DNA of 64,000 nt from Bradyrhizobium sp. BTAi1 (lineage in GTDB: Bacteria > Pseudomonadota > Alphaproteobacteria > Rhizobiales > Xanthobacteraceae). Positions 33,272-47,213 of this stretch are shown here, piece by piece; the stretch's first letter is position 1; each line of letters begins with the position of its first letter. The notes below the pieces were generated by a model that saw only the letters and a list, made by a program, of their open reading frames with translations, ran no database searches and had not been told where the DNA came from. The DNA is taken from contig NC_009485.1 of NCBI RefSeq assembly GCF_000015165.1, positions 4,483,501 through 4,547,500 on the forward strand, read 5' to 3'. The position numbers and the translations under genes are program-made.

Positions 33272-33381
33272 GCTTCATGGCTCCCACGCGATGCGATGCC
33301 CGCCCCTTGTGAGCGGCGGATCTTGCCCCGAACGCACGCAAGGACGTTCCCCCACGAAGCGCCATCTTCTATCGTAAGCGC

Positions 33382-34125
33382 ATGCTCGATCCGAATCGCC
33401 GCCATCTCGGCCTGCAAGGGGCCAGCAATTTCAGGGATCTCGGCGGTTATCCCAGCAGCCATGGCCGGCATGTGCGCTGGCGACAGCTGTTTCGGTCAAA
33501 CCATCTCGGTCAGTTGACGACATCCGATACCGCCGTCCTGCGTCAGCTCGGCATTCGCACGGCGTTCGATTTCCGCGGTCGCGACGAGCGTTTGGCCGGC
33601 CTGTGCGCGCTCGACGACATCGCCGTGCACTCATTGTCGATCGAGCCGAGTGTCGTCCCGGCGTTACGGGCCCGGGCCATGGCAGGACGGCTCAACGCCG
33701 AGGATGCGCTCGGCCTGATGCGGGACTCCTACCGCAACTACATCCGCAATCACACGCCGCGCTTTCGGACGCTGTTCGATCACCTGCTGCGGGACACCGC
33801 GCCCCTCGTGATCCATTGCACGGCGGGCAAGGACCGCACCGGCGTCGCCTGCGCGCTGCTGCTGCACGCACTCGAAGTCCCCGAGGATGTGATCTTCGAA
33901 GATTACCTGCTCACGAACCAGTTCTACCGGCGCGATAGCGCAGTTCGGCCGGATCTGCCCGAGGAGATCCTGCAGGCCATCAGAACGGTGCAGGCGTCAT
34001 TTCTGACGGCGGCGTTCGACGCCATTCGCGATGATCATGGCGGTCTCGAACACTATCTGCGCGACGGGCTCGGTCTCGGCGCTGCAGAGCGCAGGGCCCT
34101 GCAGGATCGCTATCTCACGCGTTGA
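33382..34125 (+). CDS. Tyrosine/serine protein phosphatase-family (DSP-like) protein
   Basis: A 247-residue protein. The N-terminal part has the bacterial phosphatase features ASNFRDLGGYPS and LFRSNHLGQLT, and TAFDFRGRDER. The P-loop VIHCTAGKDRTG holds the nucleophile Cys146 and the phosphate-binding Arg. The family (related to MptpB and LipA-type phosphatases) removes phosphate from Tyr/Ser or from phosphoinositides; Lys in the P-loop (AGKDR) is typical of lipid-capable members. There is no signal peptide, so it is cytosolic. Substrate unknown. Confidence 0.87.
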   Translation: MLDPNRRHLGLQGASNFRDLGGYPSSHGRHVRWRQLFRSNHLGQLTTSDTAVLRQLGIRTAFDFRGRDERLAGLCALDDIAVHSLSIEPSVVPALRARAMAGRLNAEDALGLMRDSYRNYIRNHTPRFRTLFDHLLRDTAPLVIHCTAGKDRTGVACALLLHALEVPEDVIFEDYLLTNQFYRRDSAVRPDLPEEILQAIRTVQASFLTAAFDAIRDDHGGLEHYLRDGLGLGAAERRALQDRYLTR

Positions 34126-34130
34126 GCTGC

Positions 34131-34838
34131 TCAGTTCGGCAGTTTCGCGCGCTGGATCGAGACCACGCGCGCCGCTGCGGACGATCTGACGGTCTTGACC
34201 ATCAGCTCAAGACGGAAGCCGAGCGCCGCCTCCTCACTCTTCGGAAAGAACAGGATCGCCGCGAAGGAGAGATGCCCACCGGAATCGAGCTTCACCGGCA
34301 GATCTTCGCGGACACGAAACACCCGCCCCTTGGCTGCGCCGCCAGCGGCCTGGCTGACAGCTCGCTCGACGAGATCGCGCAGGTCCAGCGACACCACGTC
34401 GCCGTCGCCAATGCCATGGAAGCGCAAGGACTCGGTTTCCCAGCGGCTGTTCTCGACCTCCACCACGGCGCGGCTGTCGGGCGACCAGGCGGCAATCAGG
34501 TCACGGCGGTTGGCCCGCATCTCGCCGGAGGCCCAATAGGTGCTGCCGAGCGTCCCCAGCACTGCACCATCCGGAAGTCTGATCAGGACGTTTTCGACGG
34601 CGCCGGACGGCTCGGACGCTCCGGACGGCAATCCTTTGGACGTCCGCCAGCCGAAGGCAAGCTTGCCCGAGGGGGCAATGGTTTCGGGGAACACGCGGAT
34701 CGCCCCCTGGCCTGTGCCACAGATGAAGCTCTGATGTTGATCAGGCACACAGGGTGCCTCAGCTCCAGCCGCGACCGCGGTCGTGCTCGCAGCGGCGATG
34801 ATGCCGATAACCGCAATGCTTGCGCCAATTCGATTCAT
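34131..34838 (-). CDS. Periplasmic hypothetical protein, 235 aa
   Basis: The start at 34838 gives a signal peptide (GASIAVIGIIAAASTTAVAA-GA). The mature protein has two nearby Cys (APCVPDQHQSFICGTG), then beta-rich repeats such as LAFGWRTSKGLPSG, NVLIRLPDGAVLGTLGSTYW and LIAAWSPDSRAVVEVENSRW, reminiscent of beta-propeller or WD40-like/TolB-like blades. A C-terminal strand pattern continues to the end. No catalytic motif is seen. It is convergent with the phosphatase gene, five bases away. Function unknown. Confidence 0.65.
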   Translation of the reverse strand: MNRIGASIAVIGIIAAASTTAVAAGAEAPCVPDQHQSFICGTGQGAIRVFPETIAPSGKLAFGWRTSKGLPSGASEPSGAVENVLIRLPDGAVLGTLGSTYWASGEMRANRRDLIAAWSPDSRAVVEVENSRWETESLRFHGIGDGDVVSLDLRDLVERAVSQAAGGAAKGRVFRVREDLPVKLDSGGHLSFAAILFFPKSEEAALGFRLELMVKTVRSSAAARVVSIQRAKLPN

Positions 34839-34966
34839 GCGTCTGATGTTAGCGGCATTGCGCCCGCAAGCGCAGCTCGGCATTGTCGTCTGCATGGACG
34901 ATTGACGGCTACGGCCCAGGGGACATCGTCGTAGATCGGGCTGCGCCGCTCGCGGCAGCCTCGGTC

Positions 34967-35185
34967 TCAGGCGGCCTCGATATCCGCCGTCTCAGCGGCT
35001 TCCATCGCGTCGAGATCGGCAATGACCTCCTCGAATGCGGAAATCGCCTGCTGCACCGCTGCAATCTGCATCAACTCCCAGCCGGTGACCGGACCGGCAC
35101 GGTTCTGCAAGGCGACCACGAGATCCCGCCGCTGTTCCTTCAGCTGCACCAGCGGCAAACCATGGTCCGGCAGATGTCTCATCAT
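34967..35185 (-). CDS. Small helical acidic protein
   Basis: About 72 residues from the tandem Met at 35185: MMRHLPDHGLPLVQLKEQRR, then TGWELMQIAAVQQAISAFEE and an acidic Ala/Glu tail. Helical periodicity and codon bias are protein-like. No motif is recognised and there is no signal peptide. A 30-base upstream extension is possible. Function unknown; moderately likely to be real. Confidence 0.45.
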   Translation of the reverse strand: MMRHLPDHGLPLVQLKEQRRDLVVALQNRAGPVTGWELMQIAAVQQAISAFEEVIADLDAMEAAETADIEAA

Positions 35186-35484
35186 GACAAAGCTCCAACG
35201 CCCCTCAGGCGGCATAAGACGACGCTAGCCTCTCACCCTGGCGATCCTCTTACGAAAGTCCGACAAATTTTATCGATCAGGCCCGCGGTGCCCACGGCTT
35301 CGGCAAGTGCCCGGATGACATGGGCGGTCACGCATTCGCTCACGAGCCGATCGTCATCATCGTCATCGAATGGCTCACACTCAGATGCAATTCCATCCCG
35401 CGGGCCGCGCAGCCATTGCAACTCGTCGGCGTGGCAATAGTATAAAAGCCGGGCACGCGGGGCGAATGGAGACCAGGGGACGGA

Positions 35485-40572
<5,088 letters not shown>

Positions 40573-40579
40573 ACGGCGC

Positions 40580-42079
40580 ATGATCATGGAACATGAAAAG
40601 GTCAACATCCTCCTGGTTGACGACCAGCCCGCGAAGCTGCTGGCCTATGAGGTCATCCTCAAGGAACTCGGCGAAAACCTCGTGGTCGCCACGTCAGGCC
40701 GCGCGGCGCTTGAGATTCTCCTGAAGAACGAGATCGCGGTCATCCTCGTGGACGTCTGCATGCCGGAGCTCGACGGCTTCGAGCTGGCGCAGATGATCCG
40801 TGAGCATCCGCGGTTTCAGAAGATCGCGATCATCTTCATCTCGGCGGTTCAAGTCAGCGATTTCGACCGGTTGCGCGGCTATGAAATGGGCGCGGTCGAC
40901 TATGTGCCGGTGCCGGTCGTGCCGGAGGTCTTGCGCGCGAAGATCAAGGTGTTCACCGAGCTCTATCGCAAGACGCGCGAGCTGGAACATTTGAACCAGG
41001 AGCTCGAGAACCGCGTTCGCGCGCGCACCGCAGAGCTCGAAAGATCCACGGCCCAGCTACTGGAGAGCGAGCAGCGCCGCAGCATGGCCATCGCGGCCGG
41101 AAGGATGGGGTCCTGGGACTGGGACGGCATCAATGGCGACTGGATGTGGGACGAAGGCCAATACCGCATCTTCGGCGTCACGCCGCAGACCTTCGAGCTC
41201 AACAACGTCAACATCATGAGCCTCTTGCATCCCGACGACGCCGAGCGTGCGCGGCAGGTGGTCGCCGAGCTCGGCCGGGGCACGACGTCCTGCGAGGCCG
41301 AGTTCCGCATCAACAGGCCCGATGGCGAACAGCGCTGGTGCGTTGGAACGGCGGCGGCGACGACCGACAAGGCTGGACGCGTGATCCGGGTCAGCGGCGT
41401 CACCATCGACATTACCGAGCGCAAGCGCGCCGAAGAGCGCCAGAACCTATTGACCCGCGAGGTCGATCACCGGGCCAAGAACGCGCTGACCCTGGCGCAG
41501 TCGATCGTGAGGCTCACCAAGGCTGACAGCGTGCGGACCTATGTCAGCGCAGTCGAGGGCCGCATCAGCGCGCTCGCACGCGTTCACACCATTCTCTCGC
41601 TTTCGAGCTGGCAGGGCGCAGAGATCAGCCGGCTGATCGGCGAGGAGCTCGCGCCCTATGCGACCGGCGGACAGGTGGCGTTCGGCGGTGCCGAACTCCA
41701 GCTCCAGCCGGCGACGGCACAAACCCTGGCGCTGGCCCTGCACGAGCTGGTGACGAACTCGGCCAAATACGGCGCCCTGTCGGTCCGCTCTGGTCATCTC
41801 TCGGTCAAATGGACCATCGAGGACGATGTTCTCGAGATCGTGTGGATCGAAACCGGCGGGCCGCGGGTCCACGTGCCGACCTCCCGCGGATTTGGGACCC
41901 GCAGCCTGATGGCAAGCGTCGAGAGCCAACTCGGCGGGCGGGCTTTGTTTGACTGGCGGCCCGAAGGGCTGGTCTGTCGGTTGATCGTGCCCTTGCGTCC
42001 GGGCGCGATGCCGCCGGAAATGACCAGCGCCTTCACGAGCGCGGCGCCCAAGGCAGCCCGACAGCGGGCCGCCGGCTGA
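40580..42079 (+). CDS. Receiver-PAS-HWE histidine kinase
   Basis: A 499-residue cytosolic protein (or 497 from the ATG at 40586). An N-terminal receiver has Asp58 in VILVDVCMPELDG, but the conserved Lys-Pro of the last strand is Val-Pro (YVPVPVVPEVLRAK). A coiled coil (LEHLNQELENRVRARTAELE) and a PAS domain (MGSWDWDGINGDWMWDEGQY) follow. The kinase is of the HWE class: His297 in REVDHRAKNAL, short HATPase region LALHELVTNSAKYGAL. It begins eight bases after the SDR-kinase fusion gene and is surely cotranscribed, so the two likely form one phosphorelay with the upstream receivers. Confidence 0.87.
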   Translation: MIMEHEKVNILLVDDQPAKLLAYEVILKELGENLVVATSGRAALEILLKNEIAVILVDVCMPELDGFELAQMIREHPRFQKIAIIFISAVQVSDFDRLRGYEMGAVDYVPVPVVPEVLRAKIKVFTELYRKTRELEHLNQELENRVRARTAELERSTAQLLESEQRRSMAIAAGRMGSWDWDGINGDWMWDEGQYRIFGVTPQTFELNNVNIMSLLHPDDAERARQVVAELGRGTTSCEAEFRINRPDGEQRWCVGTAAATTDKAGRVIRVSGVTIDITERKRAEERQNLLTREVDHRAKNALTLAQSIVRLTKADSVRTYVSAVEGRISALARVHTILSLSSWQGAEISRLIGEELAPYATGGQVAFGGAELQLQPATAQTLALALHELVTNSAKYGALSVRSGHLSVKWTIEDDVLEIVWIETGGPRVHVPTSRGFGTRSLMASVESQLGGRALFDWRPEGLVCRLIVPLRPGAMPPEMTSAFTSAAPKAARQRAAG

Positions 42080-42197
42080 TCGGCAGCCGACGACGCCGGT
42101 GACACGAAATTAGGAACGACGCGCCGCAGCCGACGTCTTTCCCTCTGTCTCCGGCGGCATTCCCCCATCGCGCCGAAGGCAACTCCGTGTGGACTGC

Positions 42198-42229
42198 GGC
42201 CCAGCGTTCGACCCTTCGAGCGCTGGGCC
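42198..42229. terminator. Strong hairpin between convergent genes
   Basis: GGCCCAGCG pairs exactly with CGCTGGGCC and the stem continues inward (TTCGA / TCGAG, one mismatch or G-U) around a 4-base CCCT loop. It lies between the HWE kinase (plus) and the DJ-1/PfpI gene (minus) and can end both transcripts. Confidence 0.65.
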
Positions 42230-42281
42230 CGTTCGGGCCGAGATGCCGGTTCAGCCGGCCTTCCCGGCCCTGGCAGCCGCC

Positions 42282-42842
42282 TCAAGCGGCGCTCCGCTGC
42301 AGATGCCGGCCCTCTTTGACCTCCTCGATGATCTTGGCGCTGAAGGCTTCCAGATCGCCGGGATTGCGCGACGTGATGACACCTTGGTCGACGACGACCG
42401 CCTCATCCTGCCAATCGGCACCGGCATTCACGACGTCGGTCTTGATGGACTTGTAGGACGTCATCTTGCGACCTTTCGCGATGCCCGTCTCGATCAGCAG
42501 CCATGGCGCATGACAGACCGCGGCCACGATCTTCTTTGCCTCAAAGATGTCCTTGATGAATTTCAGCGCCTTCGGCTCGAGGCGCAACAGGTCCGGGTTG
42601 ATCTGGCCGCCTGGCAGCACGATGGCGTCGTAGTCCGATGCCGATGCCTGGTCGAGCGTCTTGTCGACCTTGACGGGGCGTCCCCAATCCTTCTGGTCCC
42701 AGCCCTTGATCTGGCCGGCGGCGAGCGAGATCACGTCGACGGTCGCCCCGGCCTGCTTCAAGCGATCGCGCGGCACTTCGAGCTCCGCTTGTTCGAAGCC
42801 GTTCGTGGCGAGAATGGCGATCTTCTTTCCCTTGATATCCAT
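42282..42842 (-). CDS. DJ-1/PfpI family protein (YhbO/PfpI type)
   Basis: A 186-residue protein with the class I glutamine amidotransferase-like fold: KKIAILATNGFEQAELEVPR (conserved Glu), YDAIVLPGGQ, and nucleophile elbow VAAVCHAPWLL with Cys110 followed by His. Members (PfpI, YhbO, YajL) are linked to stress resistance and deglycation or glyoxalase activity; specific activity is not readable here. Starting at the ATG 42842 (GAGAGCACC upstream) gives the usual length. Monocistronic. Confidence 0.85.
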   Translation of the reverse strand: MDIKGKKIAILATNGFEQAELEVPRDRLKQAGATVDVISLAAGQIKGWDQKDWGRPVKVDKTLDQASASDYDAIVLPGGQINPDLLRLEPKALKFIKDIFEAKKIVAAVCHAPWLLIETGIAKGRKMTSYKSIKTDVVNAGADWQDEAVVVDQGVITSRNPGDLEAFSAKIIEEVKEGRHLQRSAA

Positions 42843-42952
42843 GGTGCTCTCCTGTTCAGACGGACACGCTGGCCAACCCGACCGGCGCGACCATCGTTCC
42901 CGCCGCAGGTCAGGACTGATCGTCACAACTCATCGAGCGCGGGGGGCTCGCC

Positions 42953-43366
42953 ATGGAACAGCGAAGCTCTGCCGCAGTTTGTATGCGGGAGCAGCCCCTG
43001 TCTGTCCGCCCTCACCAAGCGGACCAGCCGGACGCTCCATCGACGGATTCCGATCTGGAGCTCCCCGTGCCCTATGCACTCTTTGAAAACGACGAACAAA
43101 TGACCCGTCCGTTTCGGACCGAGCGCGAGGTTTGGGAGGCCGCGGAGCGTGCAGATCTCGTGACCTTGGATACGCACGGCGAGAAGGTGCTCGACAACAA
43201 TTTCGAGATCAAACCTTGCGAAGCCACGGCGGACGAGCTTGCTGGAGCTCCTGGCCAAGAGATCGTTTTTCCAGACGCGCGCAGCGCTGACCGGACTCTT
43301 GACAACGGCGCGGAGCAACGCCCGTCGCCTGCGGGAAAGAAGACGGCGGCAGAGACGTCCTCATGA
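42953..43366 (+). CDS. Hypothetical protein, 137 aa
   Basis: The first 35 residues are polar and may not be translated. The recognisable part is PVPYALFENDEQMTRPFRTE, REVWEAAERADLVTLD and VLDNNFEIKPCEATADE, a pattern I associate with small Rhizobiales proteins of about 70 residues in which Y-x-L-F-E-x-D and Y/F-E-I-K-P-C are conserved. The tail is polar. No catalytic motif. It is divergent from the DJ-1 gene. Function unknown; start uncertain. Confidence 0.55.
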   Translation: MEQRSSAAVCMREQPLSVRPHQADQPDAPSTDSDLELPVPYALFENDEQMTRPFRTEREVWEAAERADLVTLDTHGEKVLDNNFEIKPCEATADELAGAPGQEIVFPDARSADRTLDNGAEQRPSPAGKKTAAETSS

Positions 43367-43493
43367 GCACGGGCAATTGGCACGACCAGCCTTCTTTTCG
43401 TAAAAAGAACATATACGGAACATTCTACGATCATCCGCGTTGGCACCTCATGGGATTCAACCACGTGAGATGCAGCCAAGAGTGGAAATCGGC

Positions 43494-43685
43494 ATGACCG
43501 AGAAGATTGAAAAGGATCCGAAGGATTGGGCGTCGGGAGACGATCCAGTGACCAATGCGCAAGCCTCCTACTTGAAGACTCTGAGTGAGCAGGCAGGCCA
43601 GCCCGATCCGACGAAGGACGTGCGGACCAAGGCTGAAGCGTCCGAGCTGATCGACGAGATGCGGCGCGCAGCGGGATTGGACTGA
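43494..43685 (+). CDS. DUF3072 family small protein
   Basis: A 63-residue protein starting MTEKIEKDPKDWASGDDP, with the DUF3072 core PVTNAQASYLKTLSEQAGQP and TKAEASELIDEMRRAAG. The Q-x-SYLK-T-L...TKAEAS-x-x-ID pattern resembles a short SAP-like helix-extended-helix and is common in soil bacteria. Function unknown. The frame is open 18 codons upstream, but the ATG at 43494 fits the family start. Confidence 0.72.
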   Translation: MTEKIEKDPKDWASGDDPVTNAQASYLKTLSEQAGQPDPTKDVRTKAEASELIDEMRRAAGLD

Positions 43686-43816
43686 GATCGTTCGATCTGT
43701 CCACCAAGTAGCGGGACCGGTATTCCAGTGGCTTCGGCGACAGGCTGAAACAGCCTGAAAAGGTCGCGAATCAGGACTCGGTCGTCTAGTCTTGCCGCAT
43801 TTCGCGGGAGTACCCC

Positions 43817-44104
43817 ATGGTTGCGGACAGTGACAGCAAGGTTGCCTGGCATCGCGCTCAGCTCAAGAAGTACCGCGCGGCTTTGAAGCAAATCGAGACA
43901 GCGCGGTTCACAGTCGGCGAAAGCGCCGACGCCAAGGCGATCGAACGGACCAAGCGGCAGGTGGCTGAGCTCCAGCTCAAGATCCGCGAGTCAGAGCAGG
44001 TCATCGGCCAATATGACAAGCAGGCGCGCCGGCCGCTGGCTACGGATCTGCGAAGCCTCTCCAATGTCTCATGGCGCGACTGGACCGGCAACGGTCCGCG
44101 CTGA
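43817..44104 (+). CDS. Small coiled-coil protein overlapping the GH3 gene tail-to-tail
   Basis: A 95-residue basic helical protein (KVAWHRAQLKKYRAALKQIE, ERTKRQVAELQLKIRESEQV) likely forming an antiparallel coiled coil. CGGGAG lies six bases before the ATG. Its last 36 bases overlap, on the opposite strand, the 3' end of the GH3 gene, so both stop codons lie inside the other gene. No motif is recognised. Function unknown. Confidence 0.65.
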   Translation: MVADSDSKVAWHRAQLKKYRAALKQIETARFTVGESADAKAIERTKRQVAELQLKIRESEQVIGQYDKQARRPLATDLRSLSNVSWRDWTGNGPR

Positions 44105-45499
44105 CGACGCGCCGTTTGTTGGACCAGTGTCCTCATCGGCCAGGCTGCGATGCCGGGTCGGCGCGGCCATGTCGCCTGTCGAGGCATTCGCTGCCAGGGG
44201 CCCCTCCTCCCGTGACATCCAGCGCCGCAAACGCTCATCGCTCCTGCGGAGGGCCGCCAGATCGATCCGTCCTTCCGCCAGCGCCGTCTTGGCGCAGGCC
44301 AGCACGCGGTAGAACTGCGTGCCATCATAGGCGACGAGCAGCAGATCGGCGCCGCCGCTGAGAGCCTCGACGACAGCCTTGCAGAGATCGCGGCCGTAGA
44401 TCGCGCCCATCACGAGGTCGTCGGTGACGATCACGCCCTGGTAGTTCCATCGGCCCCGGATCAGACCGTCGAGCACGGCCTTGGAATGCGATGCCGGACG
44501 CTCGCGGTCGATCGCATCGACCACGACGTGGCCGACCATCATCGCCGCATCCGAATTGTCGAGCACCTGTCGAAAGGGCCGCCAATCCGCCTGTTCCAAG
44601 ACCTCCGCAGGTGTTTCGAGATCTGCCGAGAAATGATGCGTGTCGGCCGCAACGCGCCCGAGACCTGGGAAGTGCTTGACGGCGGCGCGAACGCCACTGG
44701 CCTCGAGACCGCGCACATAGCCGAGCGCGATGTCGCCGACCACGGCCGGATCATTGGAGATCGCGCGCCGACTGATCAGCGTGTGGAAATCGAACCTGTT
44801 GTGCGTCCAACTCGGCCGCAGATCGACGACCGGCGCGAGATTCAAGGTGATACCGGCGTCCGCGAGGGACCGTCCCTGGCTCTGTCCCATCTCAAACGCC
44901 CGCTGCATCCGCCGCGCCTCCGGCAGGTCGGCCAAGGTCGCAAGAGCGGGCATGTTCGGCACAGCCGGAGACAGGTGCGCGACAGAGCCTCCCTCCTGAT
45001 CGGCCGAGACCAGCAGAGGTGGCAGGCCGGCGCTGACCCGCTCGGCCTGCAGCCGCGCGATCTCAGCACGAAGTTGAGCAGCGGTTCGCCCTCGGATGTT
45101 GTGGTGGGTCACGTAGATGCCGGCGATCAGGCCCTGCCGCGCCAGCGCGGCAGCATCCGCCGTTGACGTGTAACCGACCATGAAATGCCGTCCGAGCAGC
45201 CGCGCGACCTCGGGCGCAGTGTCGAACGTCTCGTACTTGCGCCAGGCGAACGTGAATTGCGTTGATGTCAGCGCGAGCAGCGGGATGCACCAGACGAGGA
45301 CGAGCAGCCTCCCGGAGAGACCGTGCCGCCAGCGTCCGCTGAGCAGGAGCAGAAGCGGAGCCGCCAGACCGACGATCAGCAAGGCGGCGTGACCCGTGCC
45401 GCGGAGCCGAACGAGATACGGCTCGTTACTGTTGAACGTGATGAAGATGAAGAGCAGAGCAAGGCTCCAGAGGACTGCCGTCCTGATACGCCCGAGCAT
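44069..45499 (-). CDS. Membrane-anchored glycoside hydrolase family 3 protein (NagZ-like)
   Basis: A 476-residue protein. Residues 8-24, 38-55 and 63-80 are hydrophobic and probably membrane helices, followed by a GH3 domain. Motifs are PPLLVSADQEGGSVAHLSP, KHFPGLGRVAADTHH (NagZ: K-H-F-P-G-H-G...D-S-H; here the Gly-His-Gly is Gly-Leu-Gly but the Asp-Thr-His dyad loop remains) and VTDDLVMGAI with the nucleophile Asp. NagZ cleaves N-acetylglucosamine from recycled peptidoglycan and is normally a soluble cytosolic protein of about 340 residues; this one is longer and anchored. A poorly conserved 40-residue C-terminal tail overlaps the neighbouring gene. Confidence 0.8.
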   Translation of the reverse strand: MLGRIRTAVLWSLALLFIFITFNSNEPYLVRLRGTGHAALLIVGLAAPLLLLLSGRWRHGLSGRLLVLVWCIPLLALTSTQFTFAWRKYETFDTAPEVARLLGRHFMVGYTSTADAAALARQGLIAGIYVTHHNIRGRTAAQLRAEIARLQAERVSAGLPPLLVSADQEGGSVAHLSPAVPNMPALATLADLPEARRMQRAFEMGQSQGRSLADAGITLNLAPVVDLRPSWTHNRFDFHTLISRRAISNDPAVVGDIALGYVRGLEASGVRAAVKHFPGLGRVAADTHHFSADLETPAEVLEQADWRPFRQVLDNSDAAMMVGHVVVDAIDRERPASHSKAVLDGLIRGRWNYQGVIVTDDLVMGAIYGRDLCKAVVEALSGGADLLLVAYDGTQFYRVLACAKTALAEGRIDLAALRRSDERLRRWMSREEGPLAANASTGDMAAPTRHRSLADEDTGPTNGASSARTVAGPVAP

Positions 45500-45707
45500 G
45501 TGTGCAGCCGATCATTCCAGGGGAAAGACGGCTTTTGCGTAACAATGCCGATCCGCCTTCGCCAGCGGCGGAGTCGCCTCTGCACGAAATCTGCAAACAA
45601 ATCCTGAAATGCTGCAGACCCGCTCGTCAGCGGCTGCACGTGGCGGCGTCATGGTGGCTCATCGGCTGGTGCATCCCGGCCGCATCGCTTCCATCGAGGA
45701 CCTTCGC

Positions 45708-47189
45708 ATGACCGCCTCCGCCGAGCTGACGGCCACCCCAGCCGCGTCTGATTCCAGATGGCTCAAACTCGCAATCGCTCTGGGCCTCGTCGGAATGGCC
45801 GACATCCTGCTTTACGACGGCCGCCCGATCGGCCTTGGCCTGCCGCTGTTCCTCGCCGCGCTCGCCACGGCCGGCATCCTCGTCAATGTCGCGATGACCT
45901 CGCGCGCCCGGCTGATCGGAGCGACCGCCCTCTTCGTCGCCGGCTTGGCTCCTGTCGTCGAGGATCTGGGCCTGCTGTCATTCCCCATCATGCTGGTCAT
46001 GATCCTGTCGGCGGTGGCGTTCGCGACCGATCCAGGCGCCCGCGGATTCACGCTGCCGCTGACCGCCGCCCGACAGTTGCTCCTGATCGGACCATTCCGG
46101 CTCGTGCCCGACATCATCATGATGCTGCGCGATCATTCGCTCACGCGCGCCCTGCTGGTCTGGAGCATCCCACTGACGCTCGGCGGGGTCTTCGTCCTGT
46201 TGTTCGCGGTCGCGAATCCGGTCATCGCGCAATGGCTCGATGTCTTCAGCTTCGACGGCTCTGCTTCGGAGCTAACGACGGCGCGTGCGATCTTCTGGCT
46301 ATTGGCGCTGTCGATGATATGGCCGTTCGTCCACCTGCGCTGGCGCCAGCGTGTCGAACCGACGCAGCCGGCGGTCGACCGCGAGCCCGATCAGGCCCCC
46401 TCCCTGCTGTCCACCGTGCTCGGTCCCGCGACCGTGATCCGGTCGTTGATCCTGTTCAACGTCCTGTTTGCCATCCAGACCATTCTCGACGGAGCCTATC
46501 TGTGGGGACATGCTGCGCTTCCGAACGGCGTGACCTACGCGGCCTATGCGCACCGAGGCGCCTATGTGCTGATCGTCACGGCGCTGCTTGCAGCCGTTTT
46601 CGTCATCGTCGCAGGCCGCTCCGAAATCACGGCAACCGGATCGCCGCTCATTCGTCCACTGATCTATCTCTGGGTGGCACAGAATGTGTTGCTGGTCGTC
46701 TCCTCGATCCAGCGGCTGCACATGTACGTCGACACCTACGCCCTGACCTACTGGCGACTCGCAGCCTTGATCTGGATGATCCTGGTTGCAATGGGCCTCG
46801 TTCTCATCGTGCTCAGGATCGCCCTCGACAAGCCGAGTGCCTGGCTGATCCGCATGAACCTGGTGATGCTTTCGATCACGATCTACGCCTGCACGTTCGT
46901 CAATCTTGACGCCGTGATCGCCGATTACAACGTGGCCCACAGCCGCGAGGCCGGGCGGAGCGGCCCGTCCATCGACAGCGATTACCTCGTCTGGCTCGGG
47001 CCGCAGGCGCTGCCGGCGATCGACCGGGCCATGCTGATGTCGCCATCCGACCGGCGGCTGACAGCGGACCGAGACCGCCTCCTCCTGCAGCAGCAAACTC
47101 GCATGGCGGACTGGCGCTCCTGGAGCTTTCGCGGCTGGCGCTTGCAGCGCTATCTCGATACACATCCCCTGTTGCAGAACCCCAGCTGA
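45708..47189 (+). CDS. DUF4173 polytopic membrane protein
   Basis: A 493-residue inner-membrane protein with about eleven hydrophobic segments (for example WLKLAIALGLVGMADILLYD, FPIMLVMILSAVAFATDP, LIWMILVAMGLVLIVLRIAL). Segments VLFAIQTILDGAYLWGHAAL and YAAYAHRGAYVLIVTALLAA are characteristic of DUF4173. The last 90 residues are a soluble tail ending RYLDTHPLLQNP. Function unknown; the family is often next to two-component genes, as here, where a response regulator follows 24 bases on. The ATG at 45708 is preferred over upstream frames. Confidence 0.82.
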   Translation: MTASAELTATPAASDSRWLKLAIALGLVGMADILLYDGRPIGLGLPLFLAALATAGILVNVAMTSRARLIGATALFVAGLAPVVEDLGLLSFPIMLVMILSAVAFATDPGARGFTLPLTAARQLLLIGPFRLVPDIIMMLRDHSLTRALLVWSIPLTLGGVFVLLFAVANPVIAQWLDVFSFDGSASELTTARAIFWLLALSMIWPFVHLRWRQRVEPTQPAVDREPDQAPSLLSTVLGPATVIRSLILFNVLFAIQTILDGAYLWGHAALPNGVTYAAYAHRGAYVLIVTALLAAVFVIVAGRSEITATGSPLIRPLIYLWVAQNVLLVVSSIQRLHMYVDTYALTYWRLAALIWMILVAMGLVLIVLRIALDKPSAWLIRMNLVMLSITIYACTFVNLDAVIADYNVAHSREAGRSGPSIDSDYLVWLGPQALPAIDRAMLMSPSDRRLTADRDRLLLQQQTRMADWRSWSFRGWRLQRYLDTHPLLQNPS

Positions 47190-47213
47190 TGTGTCGCCGC
47201 GGAGCCTCCGACC

